A DNA stretch of 27,678 nucleotides from JBGPYB01 sp041493035 (GTDB lineage: Bacteria; Acidobacteriota; Vicinamibacteria; Fen-336): contig JBGPYB010000050.1 in the NCBI GenBank assembly GCA_041493035.1, positions 1 through 27,678 of the forward strand, read 5' to 3'. Both the position numbers and the translations under genes were made by a program. The first letter of the stretch is position 1. Each line of letters opens with the position of its first letter. Under the pieces are notes generated by a model that saw only the letters and a program-made list of their open reading frames with translations, was not told where the DNA came from and did not search any database. Below, in pieces: positions 14,242-22,907 of the stretch.

Positions 14242-15519
14242 ATGTTTCGGCATTTGTCCGCCGCGCTGTTCGCCGCGGCCCTCCTTGGGGTCCTCGTGCC
14301 GGCCGCCGAGGCCGCCGAGCGGGTGTCGCGCCGGGAGGCTGTGGTCGAGGCACTGGCGCGCAACCCGGCCATCGAAGCGTCGCGGGAGCAAGTGGCGCAG
14401 GCGCGCGCCCGCGTTTCCGAGGCGAAGGCGCTGCCCGATCCCTCGTTCGCCGCGGCCCTCACAGAAGAGGAGAGTTTTCTCAAGCCCCATACCGCCACAA
14501 GCAAGGACCTCGGCATCGGCCTGACGCTTCCCTTTCCCACCAAGCTGCGGCTCGCCGGCCGCGTGGCCACGGCGGACCTGCGAGCGGCCGAGTTCTCCCT
14601 CGCGCAGCTCAGTAATCAGACCGGGGCACTGACGGCGCAAGCCTACGACGCCCTCCTCGTGGCCGAGCGTCATCGCCAGGACCTGACCGACGGGCGAGCC
14701 TTCGCCGAAGATTTCCTGAAGAAGACGGAGGCGCGCTTCCAGGCGGGCAGCGTGGCGAAGCTGGACGTGATCAAGGCCAAGGTGGATCTGGCGCAGTCCG
14801 ACACCGCCTTGATCGCGAACGAACGAGCGATTGCCACGGCACGCGCGACGCTCAACCAGATCCTGGGCCGCCAACCGGGGGCTAAGGTCGAAGCGACGGA
14901 CGACCTGGCGGACGTGCCGCCGCCGCTCCCCGACATCGAGGCGCTCGCCGCCCTAGCAGCGTCTTCCCGGCCCGAGGTCCGGAGCGTGGCGGCCCAGCGT
15001 GAAGGGGCGCGCGATGCGACGCGGCTCGCAAAGCAGTTCTGGTTGCCCGACCTGAACCTCACCCTCTCGCGCAACTTCACGACCGGCGACCCCGCCGCGT
15101 ATTCCACGTCCTTTTCCTTCAATTTGCCGCTCTTCTTCTGGCAGCACCAGAACGGGGCGATATCGGAGGCGCGGCACCGGGAGGCGGAGCTCGAGGCGAC
15201 TCGCCGCGATACCGCCGCGCAGGTGGACCTCGATCTCCGTTCGGCTCATGCCGCCGCAGACACGGCGCGTCGTCAGGCGCTGTTCATTCGGGACCAGCTT
15301 CTGCCCGCGGCCGAGGAGGCCTATCGCATCGCCTCTGTGAGCTACTCCCTGGGCGGGACATCGGCCCTCGAGTTTCTCGACTCCAAGCGCGCGCTTCTCG
15401 ACGCCAAGAGTCAGTACACGGACGCCCTCGGCGCCGCCAGCGACGCGATGGCCAACCTCGAACGCGCGGTGGGTGCCCCGCTCCCCACCGATACGGCCGG
15501 AGTGATCCATGAGAAATAA
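14242..15519 (+). CDS. TolC/CusC-type outer-membrane factor of a metal efflux system
   Basis: A 425-residue outer-membrane channel protein. The signal peptide MFRHLSAALFAAALLGVLVPAAEA ends at about 24. Two outer-membrane efflux repeats follow, made of long alanine-rich helices (REQVAQARARVSEAKALPDPS, KTEARFQAGSVAKLDVIKAK and the matching second half SVSYSLGGTSALEFLDSKRALLDAK), with strand segments near SFSFNLPLFFW. It would form the trimeric tunnel that takes substrate from the pump through the outer membrane. A GGGGAG ribosome site at 14231-14236 supports the start. The 3' end overlaps the adaptor gene by 11 bp. It is the first of three coupled genes forming a tripartite exporter. Confidence 0.93.
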   Translation: MFRHLSAALFAAALLGVLVPAAEAAERVSRREAVVEALARNPAIEASREQVAQARARVSEAKALPDPSFAAALTEEESFLKPHTATSKDLGIGLTLPFPTKLRLAGRVATADLRAAEFSLAQLSNQTGALTAQAYDALLVAERHRQDLTDGRAFAEDFLKKTEARFQAGSVAKLDVIKAKVDLAQSDTALIANERAIATARATLNQILGRQPGAKVEATDDLADVPPPLPDIEALAALAASSRPEVRSVAAQREGARDATRLAKQFWLPDLNLTLSRNFTTGDPAAYSTSFSFNLPLFFWQHQNGAISEARHREAELEATRRDTAAQVDLDLRSAHAAADTARRQALFIRDQLLPAAEEAYRIASVSYSLGGTSALEFLDSKRALLDAKSQYTDALGAASDAMANLERAVGAPLPTDTAGVIHEK

Positions 15520-16645
15520 AACGTTGACGCTCGCGGCCGCTCTCTGCGGAACGGCCCTGCTTTATGGCTGCGGGACCGGCGCGGAACATCCGGAAACGCG
15601 GACCCGATCCGCCGCGCTGACCCTTCCCCCCGACCAGCTCGCCCGCGTCAAGGTAGAGCCGGTGGCGGTTTCGTCGTTCCGTCGATCGATCGACACGACC
15701 GGTGTCGTCGCCTTCGACGCCGACCGGTCGACGCAAGTGCTCGCGCCGATTTCGGGACCGGTCTCCCGCTTGTTGGTTTTCTTGGGCGCGAGCGTCAAGG
15801 TTGGAGAGCCACTCGCCACGGTCGCCTCGCCCGACTTCGCGGCGGCAGTCAGCGGCTACCGCAAGGCCGAGGTGGCAGCGCGCAACACACGGCGCATCGC
15901 GGATCTGGACCGGGAGCTCTTCAGGAACGACGGCATCGCCCGCCGCGACCTGGAGCAGGCCGAAACCGATGCCGTTTCGGCCGAGGCTGACCGGGACGCC
16001 GCGGTGCAGCAGCTCCGCTCACTCGGCCTCGAGGAACCGGCCCTGGACGACATTCGGCAGGGGCTAGCCATCTCGGCCGCCGGCGGCGCCATTCGTTCGC
16101 CCATCGACGGCACCGTCGTGGAGAAGCTGATCACCCCCGGGCAACTGCTTCAGGCCGGCGTCACGCCCTGCTTCACCGTGGCCGACCTGACCACAGTCTG
16201 GGTGATGGCCAACGTCTTCGAGTCGAATCTCCCCTTCGTCGCCGTCGGCGATGCGGCGGAGATCACGACAGGCGCGTCACCCGAAGCCTTCCCGGGAACC
16301 GTGGACTACATCGCGGCCCTCGTGGACCCGAACACGCGGGCAATCGGCGTGCGGGTCGTGGCCGGCAACCCGAAGAGGCTGCTCAAGAGGGACCTGTACG
16401 TGAACGTCAGGGTCCATTCGAAGAGCGACAGCACCGGGCTGCTCGTCCCCGTCTCCGCCGTGCTGCGTGACGACGAGAACCTGCCCTTCGTCTACGTGCA
16501 GAACGCGGACGGCACATTCGCTCGCCGCCGGGTGACCCTCGGCGCGCAGGTGGGGGAGCGCTACGAAATCCGCGAGGGTGTCAGGGCCGGCGAGCGTGTT
16601 GTGGCGGACGGCGGATTGTTCATGCAATTCGCGGAGAGCCAGTGA
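15509..16645 (+). CDS. lipoprotein membrane-fusion adaptor of an RND metal efflux system
   Basis: A 378-residue periplasmic adaptor. A lipobox LLYGC places the lipidated cysteine at residue 21, anchoring it to a membrane. The order is as expected: a short N-terminal barrel part, a lipoyl-like half (PISGPVSRLLVFLGASVKVGEPLATVASPDF), a helical hairpin (about 110-175), a second lipoyl half (IRSPIDGTVVEKLITPGQLLQAG), then beta-barrel and membrane-proximal domains ending near GERVVADGGLF. It links the inner-membrane pump with the outer-membrane channel. No extra metal-binding N-terminal Met/His cluster is visible. Start and stop overlap both neighbours (11 bp upstream, GTGA downstream), indicating a single translation unit. 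Confidence 0.93.
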   Translation: MRNKTLTLAAALCGTALLYGCGTGAEHPETRTRSAALTLPPDQLARVKVEPVAVSSFRRSIDTTGVVAFDADRSTQVLAPISGPVSRLLVFLGASVKVGEPLATVASPDFAAAVSGYRKAEVAARNTRRIADLDRELFRNDGIARRDLEQAETDAVSAEADRDAAVQQLRSLGLEEPALDDIRQGLAISAAGGAIRSPIDGTVVEKLITPGQLLQAGVTPCFTVADLTTVWVMANVFESNLPFVAVGDAAEITTGASPEAFPGTVDYIAALVDPNTRAIGVRVVAGNPKRLLKRDLYVNVRVHSKSDSTGLLVPVSAVLRDDENLPFVYVQNADGTFARRRVTLGAQVGERYEIREGVRAGERVVADGGLFMQFAESQ

Positions 16646-19600
16646 GCGACGTGGGGCTGCCGCCTCCCGCTGGCGAACCAGCGACCGCGTCGGTCATCAA
16701 TCGCATCGTCGCCTCGTCCATGCGTCAGCGCTTCCTTGTGGTGCTCCTGGCTCTGGCCTTGATCGCGGCCGGGGCCTGGTCCTTTGGGCGGCTGCCGGTG
16801 GACGCCTACCCCGACCTCTCGCCGCCCATGGTCGAAGTGGTCACCCAGTGGCCGGGCCAGGCCGCCGAGGAAGTCGAGCGCTTGATCACCGTGCCCGTCG
16901 AAGTGGAGATGAACGGCATCCCGCGCATGACCACGCTTCGGTCGATCTCACTCTACGGTCTCTCCTCCGTGCGCATGACCTTTGCCGACGGAACCGATAG
17001 CTATTTCGCGCGGCAGCAGGTCTTTGAACGGATTCCCGATCTCACCTTGCCGGATGGCGTTGCACCCTCGGTGTCGCCACTCTTCTCACCCTCGGGCCTC
17101 ATCTACCGCTACGTCCTCGAGAGCCCCGACCGCTCGCCGATGGACCTGAAGACACTCGAGGATTGGGTGGTCGAGCGGGCGTTCCGGTCCGTTCCGGGCG
17201 TGGCCGACGACTCCGGCCGGGGCGGCCTGAGCATGCAGTACCAGCTGCTGCTGGACCCCGCCAGAGCGGCGGGCGCGGGCCTGTCGGTGCCCGGCATCGT
17301 CGCGTCGCTGGCCGCCAACAACGGCAACGCCGGCGGCGGCTTCTACTCACAGGGAGGCCAGTTCTATTACGTCCGCGGCCTCGGCCGCTTGAAGACGCCG
17401 GAGGACATCGGCAACGTCGTCCTGGCCGTCCACAACGGCATCCCCGTCCTGGCCAGGGACGTGGGGCAAGTGGCGATCGGCTACGCCCCGCGCCTGGGCC
17501 AGTTCGGCTTTGCCGATCGGGACGACGCCGTCGAAGGCGTCATCCTCATGCGCCGTGGCGAACAGGCCCAGGTGGTGCTGAAGCGCGTGCAGGAGAAGAC
17601 GCGTGAGTTGAACGAGCACATCCTGCCCAAGGACGTGAAGATCCATCCGTTCTACGACCGCAGCGACTTGGTGGCGCTCACCACTCGCACCGTGGAGGAC
17701 AACCTGCTCCGCGGCATGTTGCTCGTCGTCGTGGTTCTGATCTTCTTCCTCTACGACCTCCGCTCCGGGATCATCGTGGCCGTGACCATCCCGGTAGCAC
17801 TGCTCTTCGCCTTCATCTGCCTGGACCTCAAACACGTTCCGGCCAACCTGCTATCCATCGGCGCCATCGACTTCGGCATTCTGGTGGACGGCGCCGTCGT
17901 GATGGTCGAGAACATCTTCCGCCGCGTGGCCCTGCGCCACGGAGAGCACTTTGGCGTCGGAGAGGTGATCGTGGAGGCCGCCGCCGAAGTGGATCGGCCG
18001 ATCTTCTACGCCGTCGCCGTGATCGTTGCCGGGTTCCTGCCCATCTACGCGCTCTCAGGAGCTTCGGGCCAGCTCTTCGCGCCCATGGCCGACACGACGA
18101 TCTTTGCCCTGCTGGGCTCTCTCGTCATCACCCTCACGCTGATTCCCGTCCTCTGTTCCTGGGCCATGAAGCGTGGCGTCCGCGAACGGCGCAACCCGGT
18201 GTTCGAGGCCATCAAGTCGGCCTACGCCGCCGCCCTCGACGTCTGCCTCGCCTGGCCCCGGGCGACGACCGTGGGCTCGGTGCTGGTGTTCGTCGCCTCG
18301 CTGCTGCTCGTGCCCTTCATCGGGGCCGAGTTCATGCCGCATCTCGACGAGGGCGCGCTCTGGATCCGCGCGACGATGCCCTACACCATCTCGTTCGAGG
18401 AGTCGTCGAAGATCTCGCCGCAGGTGAGGGCCATCCTGCGCTCCTTCCCCGAGGTGACGGTGGTGGCCTCCGAGCACGGCCGCCCCGACGACGGCACCGA
18501 TCCCACCGGCTTCTTCAACGACGAGTTCTTCGTGGGCCTCAAGCCCTATGGCGAGTGGAAGGGACCCTACCGGACGAAGGACCAGCTGATCGAGGCGATC
18601 AACAAGAAGCTCGACGCCTTTCCCGGCATCACCTTCAACCACACGCAACCGGCCGAGGACGCCGTGGACGAAGCCGAGACGGGCCTCAAGAGCAGCCTGG
18701 CCGTGAAGATCTTCGGTCCGGATCTCGCCGTCCTCGAGGCCAAGGGGAACGAGATCAAGCGCGTGATCGAAAGCGTCCGAGGCCTCGAGCACGTCACCGT
18801 GGTCCAGGAGCTCGGCCAGCCCAGCCTCACCGTGACCGTGGATCGCGCCAAGATCGCCCGCTACGGCCTGAACGCGGCCGACATCAACGGCCTGATCACG
18901 GCGGCGGTCGGAGGGCAGACGGCGACTCAGGTGGTTCAGGGTGAAAAGCTCTTCGACCTGGTGGTGCGCCTGGAGCCGCGCTTTCGCGAGACGCCCGAGG
19001 CGATCGGCAACATCCTGGTGGCGACGCCGGGGGGCCAGCAGATCCCCTTGAAGGAGTTTGCCGACATCCGCCTGGCCAGCGGCGCTTCCTTCATCTATCG
19101 CGAGGACAACTCGCGCTACATCGGCGTGCAGTACTCCGTCGAGGGGCGCGACCTCGCAGGCGCCGTGGAAGACGGCCAGCGGCAGGTAGCGGCCCGCGTG
19201 TCCCTCCCCGTCGGGTATCGCGTCGTCTGGGGCGGAGAGTACGAGGAGTACAGGGCTTCGCGACGCCAGCTCACGATCGTGCTCCCCCTCACCCTGTTCC
19301 TGATCTTCCTGTTGCTCTTCGCCCTCTATAGCAACCTCAAGTTCCCGATGATCACCGTCCTCGCCGTCGTGCTTTCCGCCCCTGTCGGCGGCCTCCTGGC
19401 CCTGAAGCTGTCGGGGACTCCCTTCTCGGTGTCTTCGGGCATCGGCTTCCTGGCCTTGTTCGGCGTGTCGGTGCAGACGGCCGTCATCTTCATCTCCTAC
19501 GCGAACGAGCTTCGCCGTGCCGGTACGAGCATTGCTGAAGCCACGCGAGAAGCGGCCCTCCTGCGCCTCCGTCCGATCATGATGACGGCCCTCGTGGCCG

Positions 19601-19770
19601 CCCTGGGTCTGTTGCCGGCCGCCGTCTCAACCGGCATCGGGTCCGATTCCCAGCGGCCCTTCGCCCTCGTCATCGTCGGGGGTTTGTTCTCGCGGCTTCT
19701 GATCAGCGTATTCCTGATGCCGGCGCTGTACGCGATCGTGGCGCGACCGGGCGATCGTCTGGAGGTCTGA
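16642..19770 (+). CDS. czcA: CzcA-type heavy-metal RND efflux pump
   Basis: A 1042-residue proton-driven inner-membrane pump. The charged relay in helix 4 reads DFGILVDGAVVMVEN with D410, D416 and E423, matching D402, D408 and E415 of CzcA with a constant offset of 8. This favours export of divalent ions such as Zn, Co or Ni rather than Cu/Ag pumps of the CusA kind, but the metal is inferred. Twelve membrane helices in the usual 1+5 and 1+5 pattern and two large periplasmic loops are evident. Other marks are the first loop FGRLPVDAYPDLSPPMVEVVT and, after helix 7, HLDEGALW. The start is GTG, overlapping the adaptor stop as GTGA. No metal-responsive regulator or two-component system lies in the window. 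Confidence 0.95.
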   Translation: MSDVGLPPPAGEPATASVINRIVASSMRQRFLVVLLALALIAAGAWSFGRLPVDAYPDLSPPMVEVVTQWPGQAAEEVERLITVPVEVEMNGIPRMTTLRSISLYGLSSVRMTFADGTDSYFARQQVFERIPDLTLPDGVAPSVSPLFSPSGLIYRYVLESPDRSPMDLKTLEDWVVERAFRSVPGVADDSGRGGLSMQYQLLLDPARAAGAGLSVPGIVASLAANNGNAGGGFYSQGGQFYYVRGLGRLKTPEDIGNVVLAVHNGIPVLARDVGQVAIGYAPRLGQFGFADRDDAVEGVILMRRGEQAQVVLKRVQEKTRELNEHILPKDVKIHPFYDRSDLVALTTRTVEDNLLRGMLLVVVVLIFFLYDLRSGIIVAVTIPVALLFAFICLDLKHVPANLLSIGAIDFGILVDGAVVMVENIFRRVALRHGEHFGVGEVIVEAAAEVDRPIFYAVAVIVAGFLPIYALSGASGQLFAPMADTTIFALLGSLVITLTLIPVLCSWAMKRGVRERRNPVFEAIKSAYAAALDVCLAWPRATTVGSVLVFVASLLLVPFIGAEFMPHLDEGALWIRATMPYTISFEESSKISPQVRAILRSFPEVTVVASEHGRPDDGTDPTGFFNDEFFVGLKPYGEWKGPYRTKDQLIEAINKKLDAFPGITFNHTQPAEDAVDEAETGLKSSLAVKIFGPDLAVLEAKGNEIKRVIESVRGLEHVTVVQELGQPSLTVTVDRAKIARYGLNAADINGLITAAVGGQTATQVVQGEKLFDLVVRLEPRFRETPEAIGNILVATPGGQQIPLKEFADIRLASGASFIYREDNSRYIGVQYSVEGRDLAGAVEDGQRQVAARVSLPVGYRVVWGGEYEEYRASRRQLTIVLPLTLFLIFLLLFALYSNLKFPMITVLAVVLSAPVGGLLALKLSGTPFSVSSGIGFLALFGVSVQTAVIFISYANELRRAGTSIAEATREAALLRLRPIMMTALVAALGLLPAAVSTGIGSDSQRPFALVIVGGLFSRLLISVFLMPALYAIVARPGDRLEV

Positions 19771-19825
19771 CGGGGAGTCTTCCGGGCCGCGGTGCGAGCT
19801 TTCGTGCGTCGCTACGAGCCGGATC

Positions 19826-20626
19826 TCACTTCAGCAGATCGTTGTGGCCCATCGTCCCGAGGGCGACGAACAGGTACGAGACGATGTACGTGGCGTCGAT
19901 GATCGCGTCGAGGCCCGTCTGCCCAAGGACGGCGAAGTACGCGTAGAGGATGTCGCCGGCGCACTGCGACACGGTACCCACGAGGAGAAACGCCCACGCC
20001 CGGAAGACCTGGCCTCCGCGGAATCCCGCGGCGATCCTGAGCAGAACGAGGATCGCGACGAGCCACACGAAGTCCAGGGCCGGATAGCCGGCGGTCAGGA
20101 GGCGCTCGGGGAGCGGCGAGTCCATGGCCATCACGGGCCGGAGGAGCTGGTAGCCGACGACGGCGAACGTCACGGCCATCACGAGGGCGAGAGCCGCGTG
20201 CTCGCGGGCGCTGCCGACGGGATATCCCGCCTCGCGGTACGCACGCACGAAGCCGAAGGTTGCGGTGATCAGGAGCGGATAGGCGCAGAGGAAGAAGGCA
20301 TCTCCGATCGACGGGTACGGGCTGTTGCCGAGGACGATCTGGTAGAAGCTGAGGACCGCCTGTCCCAACGCGAAGGCTAGCAAGCCCCAGGCGAAGAAAC
20401 TCCACGGGCGTCGCGCGGGGTTGTCGGCTTCGAGCGCCGCGGCATTCCGCGCCGCGAAGTGCCAGCCGACCAGGAGGAGCAGAAGCTTTGTGGCGCCGCC
20501 GATGCGCAGCATGACGCCGTCGGTGAGGACGTCGCGGAAAAGCGACAAGCCGGGGGCGAGCGCCTTCAGCGTGAAAGCGGCCGCCACGGGGATCGCCCAG
20601 AGGACGAGGATCGCGCGTCGCGTCAC
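19826..20626 (-). CDS. eight-helix integral membrane protein resembling sensor N-termini of GGDEF proteins
   Basis: A 266-residue membrane protein with about eight hydrophobic helices (roughly 5-25, 36-58, 77-99, 107-128, 143-165, 183-201, 209-231, 240-258). Acidic residues sit at helix ends in repeated contexts: PYPSIGDAFFLCAYPLL with D109, GYPALDFVWLV with D185, CAGDILYAY with D225, and IIDATYIVSYL with D244. This pattern resembles the membrane sensor half of some diguanylate cyclases and histidine kinases, but no output domain follows. The start is GTG and overlaps the stop of the small gene upstream as GTGA, so the two are co-translated. It converges on the efflux pump gene with a 55-bp gap. 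No function can be named. Confidence 0.75.
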   Translation of the reverse strand: MTRRAILVLWAIPVAAAFTLKALAPGLSLFRDVLTDGVMLRIGGATKLLLLLVGWHFAARNAAALEADNPARRPWSFFAWGLLAFALGQAVLSFYQIVLGNSPYPSIGDAFFLCAYPLLITATFGFVRAYREAGYPVGSAREHAALALVMAVTFAVVGYQLLRPVMAMDSPLPERLLTAGYPALDFVWLVAILVLLRIAAGFRGGQVFRAWAFLLVGTVSQCAGDILYAYFAVLGQTGLDAIIDATYIVSYLFVALGTMGHNDLLK

Positions 20627-20877
20627 GAGGGCATCCCCTGCGTACCGAGCGCCTTTCGTATCTCCTGGACTACGACCGCGGCCTTCTCTCGTCCCACGAA
20701 AACGGCCAAGCCGCTGGCCAGCTTGCCGATGAGCGCGTCTGTCTGGTCGGCCGACATCGCCTGTCCCACGATCCCGAGCTTCTCGCAATGAGTGCGCGTC
20801 GAAGCCTCGGCCATTGTCGCTCCCAGGTACGGGGAGAGCACCTTCACGATCTCAGCGACCACCACGGTTCTTTCCAT
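20623..20877 (-). CDS. 84-residue protein of unknown function coupled to the membrane protein
   Basis: A soluble, mostly helical 84-residue protein with no signal peptide. Notable segments are LGATMAEASTRTHCEKLGI (Cys and His in a THCEKLGI turn) and LASGLAVFVGREKAAVVVQEIRKAL. I do not recognise the family with certainty. The pairing with the eight-helix protein, by a 4-bp GTGA overlap, suggests the two products work together, for example as a membrane sensor and a small cytoplasmic partner; this is inference. The start at 20877 is uncertain because no good ribosome site is seen, and an in-frame ATG at 20907 is possible. Confidence 0.6.
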   Translation of the reverse strand: MERTVVVAEIVKVLSPYLGATMAEASTRTHCEKLGIVGQAMSADQTDALIGKLASGLAVFVGREKAAVVVQEIRKALGTQGMPS

Positions 20878-20932
20878 GCGCCAGAGGGAAACGCGCGAGT
20901 CTAGCACGCCCGGCCGAGGGGCCGCGTCCCGT

Positions 20933-22048
20933 TCAGCTCTCGAGAAGCCCCGCGACGTGTTCGGCGATCGCGGGGGACGAGGTGAGGCCCGGCGAGTCGA
21001 TCCCCACGAGGTTCACGAAGCCTGGCAGCCCCCGCGCGTCCTCGCGAGCGATGACGAAGTCGCGGAATCCTTCTCCCGGGCCCTGGAGTTTGGGCCGGAT
21101 CCCCGCGATGTCGGGGGTGAGGTCAAGGTCGCGCACCTGGGGCATCAGGCGCCGGATGGCATCGCCAAAGCCGCCTCGGCGCGTCTCGTCGACGCGATAG
21201 TCGAGGCGTCTGTCGGTGAGGTATTCGGCGTCGGGCCCGAACCGCAGGCGGCCCTCGAGACCGATGACAGCATGGGTCCCCAGGCTCACGTGGCCCGGCA
21301 CGGGGTAAATGAGGCGCGTCGTGAGGCGCGCCACCCATGGGGCGGCTGAAAAGTAGCTTCCCTTGCAGTAGTGGAGGCGATAGCCCGCGGCATCGACGTC
21401 GATCCCGGCGAGCGCCGCCACCGTGTCGGCCTCGAGGCCGGCGGCGTTCACCAAGCACTCGCTGGTGAAGGACTCGACGGCGCCGCCATTCCGGATCGTC
21501 AGGCGATAGTCGGTGGTCTGCCGCTCGAGGCCCAGAAGCTCGGCGTGCGGCATGAGGGTCGCACCGCCGCTTCGCGCCACGTGGAGAAAATGGTCCATCA
21601 GGGCGTGGGCGCTCACGATTCCCGTGTTGGGCGACAGAAGGGCGGCGACGGCGGCGACGTGAGGCTCGAGCCGCCGGACCTCGTCGCCCGACAGCATGCG
21701 GAGCTCCACTCCGTTCGCGCGGCCCAGGGCGAGGAGCTTCTCGAGTGCCGCCACGTCTTCGTTGGTCGTCGCCATGATGAGCTTGCTGGTCCGACGGTGG
21801 GGTATTCCATGGCGCTCTGCCAGGTCGTAGAGACGCCGGTTCCCTTCCACACACAGGCGCGCCTTCAGGGAGTCGGTGGGGTAGTACATCCCCGCGTGGA
21901 TGACCTCGCTGTTGCGGCTCGACGTTTCCTGGCCGTGGCGCTCGCGGCGCTCCAGGATGACGAGATCGGGATAGGTGGGCGCGAGCCGCGCGGCCACCGC
22001 CAGGCCCACGACCCCGGCGCCGACGATCGTCAGTGAAGTGTCGGCCAT
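20933..22048 (-). CDS. FAD-dependent oxidoreductase of the L-2-hydroxyglutarate oxidase/DAO type
   Basis: A 371-residue flavoprotein. The Rossmann FAD motif GAGVVGLAVAARL begins at residue 10, with the ribose-binding E33. Next is the ETSSRNSEVIHAGMYYP segment (41-57) typical of L-2-hydroxyglutarate dehydrogenase/oxidase, and a C-terminal GIDSPGLTSSPAIAEHVA segment closing the FAD site. Enzymes of this group oxidise L-2-hydroxyglutarate to 2-oxoglutarate, a metabolite-repair step, passing electrons to oxygen or to the respiratory chain. Related amino-acid and glycerol-phosphate oxidases cannot be excluded. It is shorter than E. coli LhgO but intact. It heads a minus-strand group with the 84-residue and eight-helix genes (55-bp gap) and diverges from the hydrolase gene across only 30 bp. 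Confidence 0.85.
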   Translation of the reverse strand: MADTSLTIVGAGVVGLAVAARLAPTYPDLVILERRERHGQETSSRNSEVIHAGMYYPTDSLKARLCVEGNRRLYDLAERHGIPHRRTSKLIMATTNEDVAALEKLLALGRANGVELRMLSGDEVRRLEPHVAAVAALLSPNTGIVSAHALMDHFLHVARSGGATLMPHAELLGLERQTTDYRLTIRNGGAVESFTSECLVNAAGLEADTVAALAGIDVDAAGYRLHYCKGSYFSAAPWVARLTTRLIYPVPGHVSLGTHAVIGLEGRLRFGPDAEYLTDRRLDYRVDETRRGGFGDAIRRLMPQVRDLDLTPDIAGIRPKLQGPGEGFRDFVIAREDARGLPGFVNLVGIDSPGLTSSPAIAEHVAGLLES

Positions 22049-22078
22049 TACCGCGCCGAGATGTTACCCTCTGCGGCC

Positions 22079-22846
22079 ATGGACATCGCCCTGACACGAG
22101 GCGTCTCGCCATCCATCGATCGCTGCGAGCTGACCCACATCGACCGCGAACCCATCGATTTGGCGCGGGCCGTGGCGCAGCACGAAGAGTACTGCCGAGG
22201 TCTCGAGGCTCTGGGTCTGGAGGTCCTGCGTCTCCCCGCGGACCCGGCGTGTCCCGACTGTTGCTTCGTCGAAGACACAGCGGTGGTCCTCGATGAGGTC
22301 GCTGTGCTCGCGCCCCTCGGCACGCCGTCGCGTCGCGCCGAGTCCCCGGCGATCGAGGAGGCGCTGTCCGGGCATCGCAGGATCGCGCGGATCGAGCTTC
22401 CCGCAACCCTCGAGGGCGGCGACGTACTGCGGGTCGGCCGCCGGATCTTCGTGGGACTCTCGACTCGCACCAACGCCGCCGGCGCCCGTGCCCTCCGCGG
22501 CATCGCCGGCCCGTTCGGCTACGAGGTCACGCCGGTGGCCGTCACGGGTTGCCTGCACCTCAAGAGCGCGGTCACGGCCGTAGACGACGAGACGGTTCTC
22601 GCGAATCCCACGTGGTTCGAGTCAGGCCCGCTCGCGCCGCTCGGCGTGGTGACCGTGGCCGAGGACGAGCCGGGCGCCGCCAACGTCCTCGCCGTTCGGG
22701 GAGAGGTCTGGGCCCATCCTGGTTTCGTTCGCACCAACGAGAAACTGGCCGCCCTCGGCTACCGCGTCACCCAGGTGGACATCTCCGAGTTCATCAAGGC
22801 CGAGGCCGCCCTCACCTGCAAGAGCCTTCTGTTCCGGCGGCTCTAA
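22079..22846 (+). CDS. dimethylargininase-like amidinohydrolase
   Basis: A 255-residue protein of the guanidino-group-modifying (pentein) family, most like dimethylarginine dimethylaminohydrolase, which splits methylated arginine into citrulline and methylamines. Visible are the substrate-binding FVED (63-66), EGGD (112-115), catalytic H160 in GCLHLKSAV, and the nucleophile C247 in ALTCKSLLF at the usual place near the C-terminus. The ATG at 22079 fits the family N-terminus (MDIALTRGVSPSI); an ATG at 22061 would add six residues. Neither has a strong ribosome site. Whether the true substrate is methylarginine or another guanidino compound is not decided by sequence. It is followed 61 bp later by an aldehyde dehydrogenase gene. 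Confidence 0.88.
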   Translation: MDIALTRGVSPSIDRCELTHIDREPIDLARAVAQHEEYCRGLEALGLEVLRLPADPACPDCCFVEDTAVVLDEVAVLAPLGTPSRRAESPAIEEALSGHRRIARIELPATLEGGDVLRVGRRIFVGLSTRTNAAGARALRGIAGPFGYEVTPVAVTGCLHLKSAVTAVDDETVLANPTWFESGPLAPLGVVTVAEDEPGAANVLAVRGEVWAHPGFVRTNEKLAALGYRVTQVDISEFIKAEAALTCKSLLFRRL

Positions 22847-22907
22847 GGCGCAAGCACCGGGCGCTTCGGGCGCGGTGATAAGCTCTCGAGCCGCCCAGGG
22901 AGGAAGC

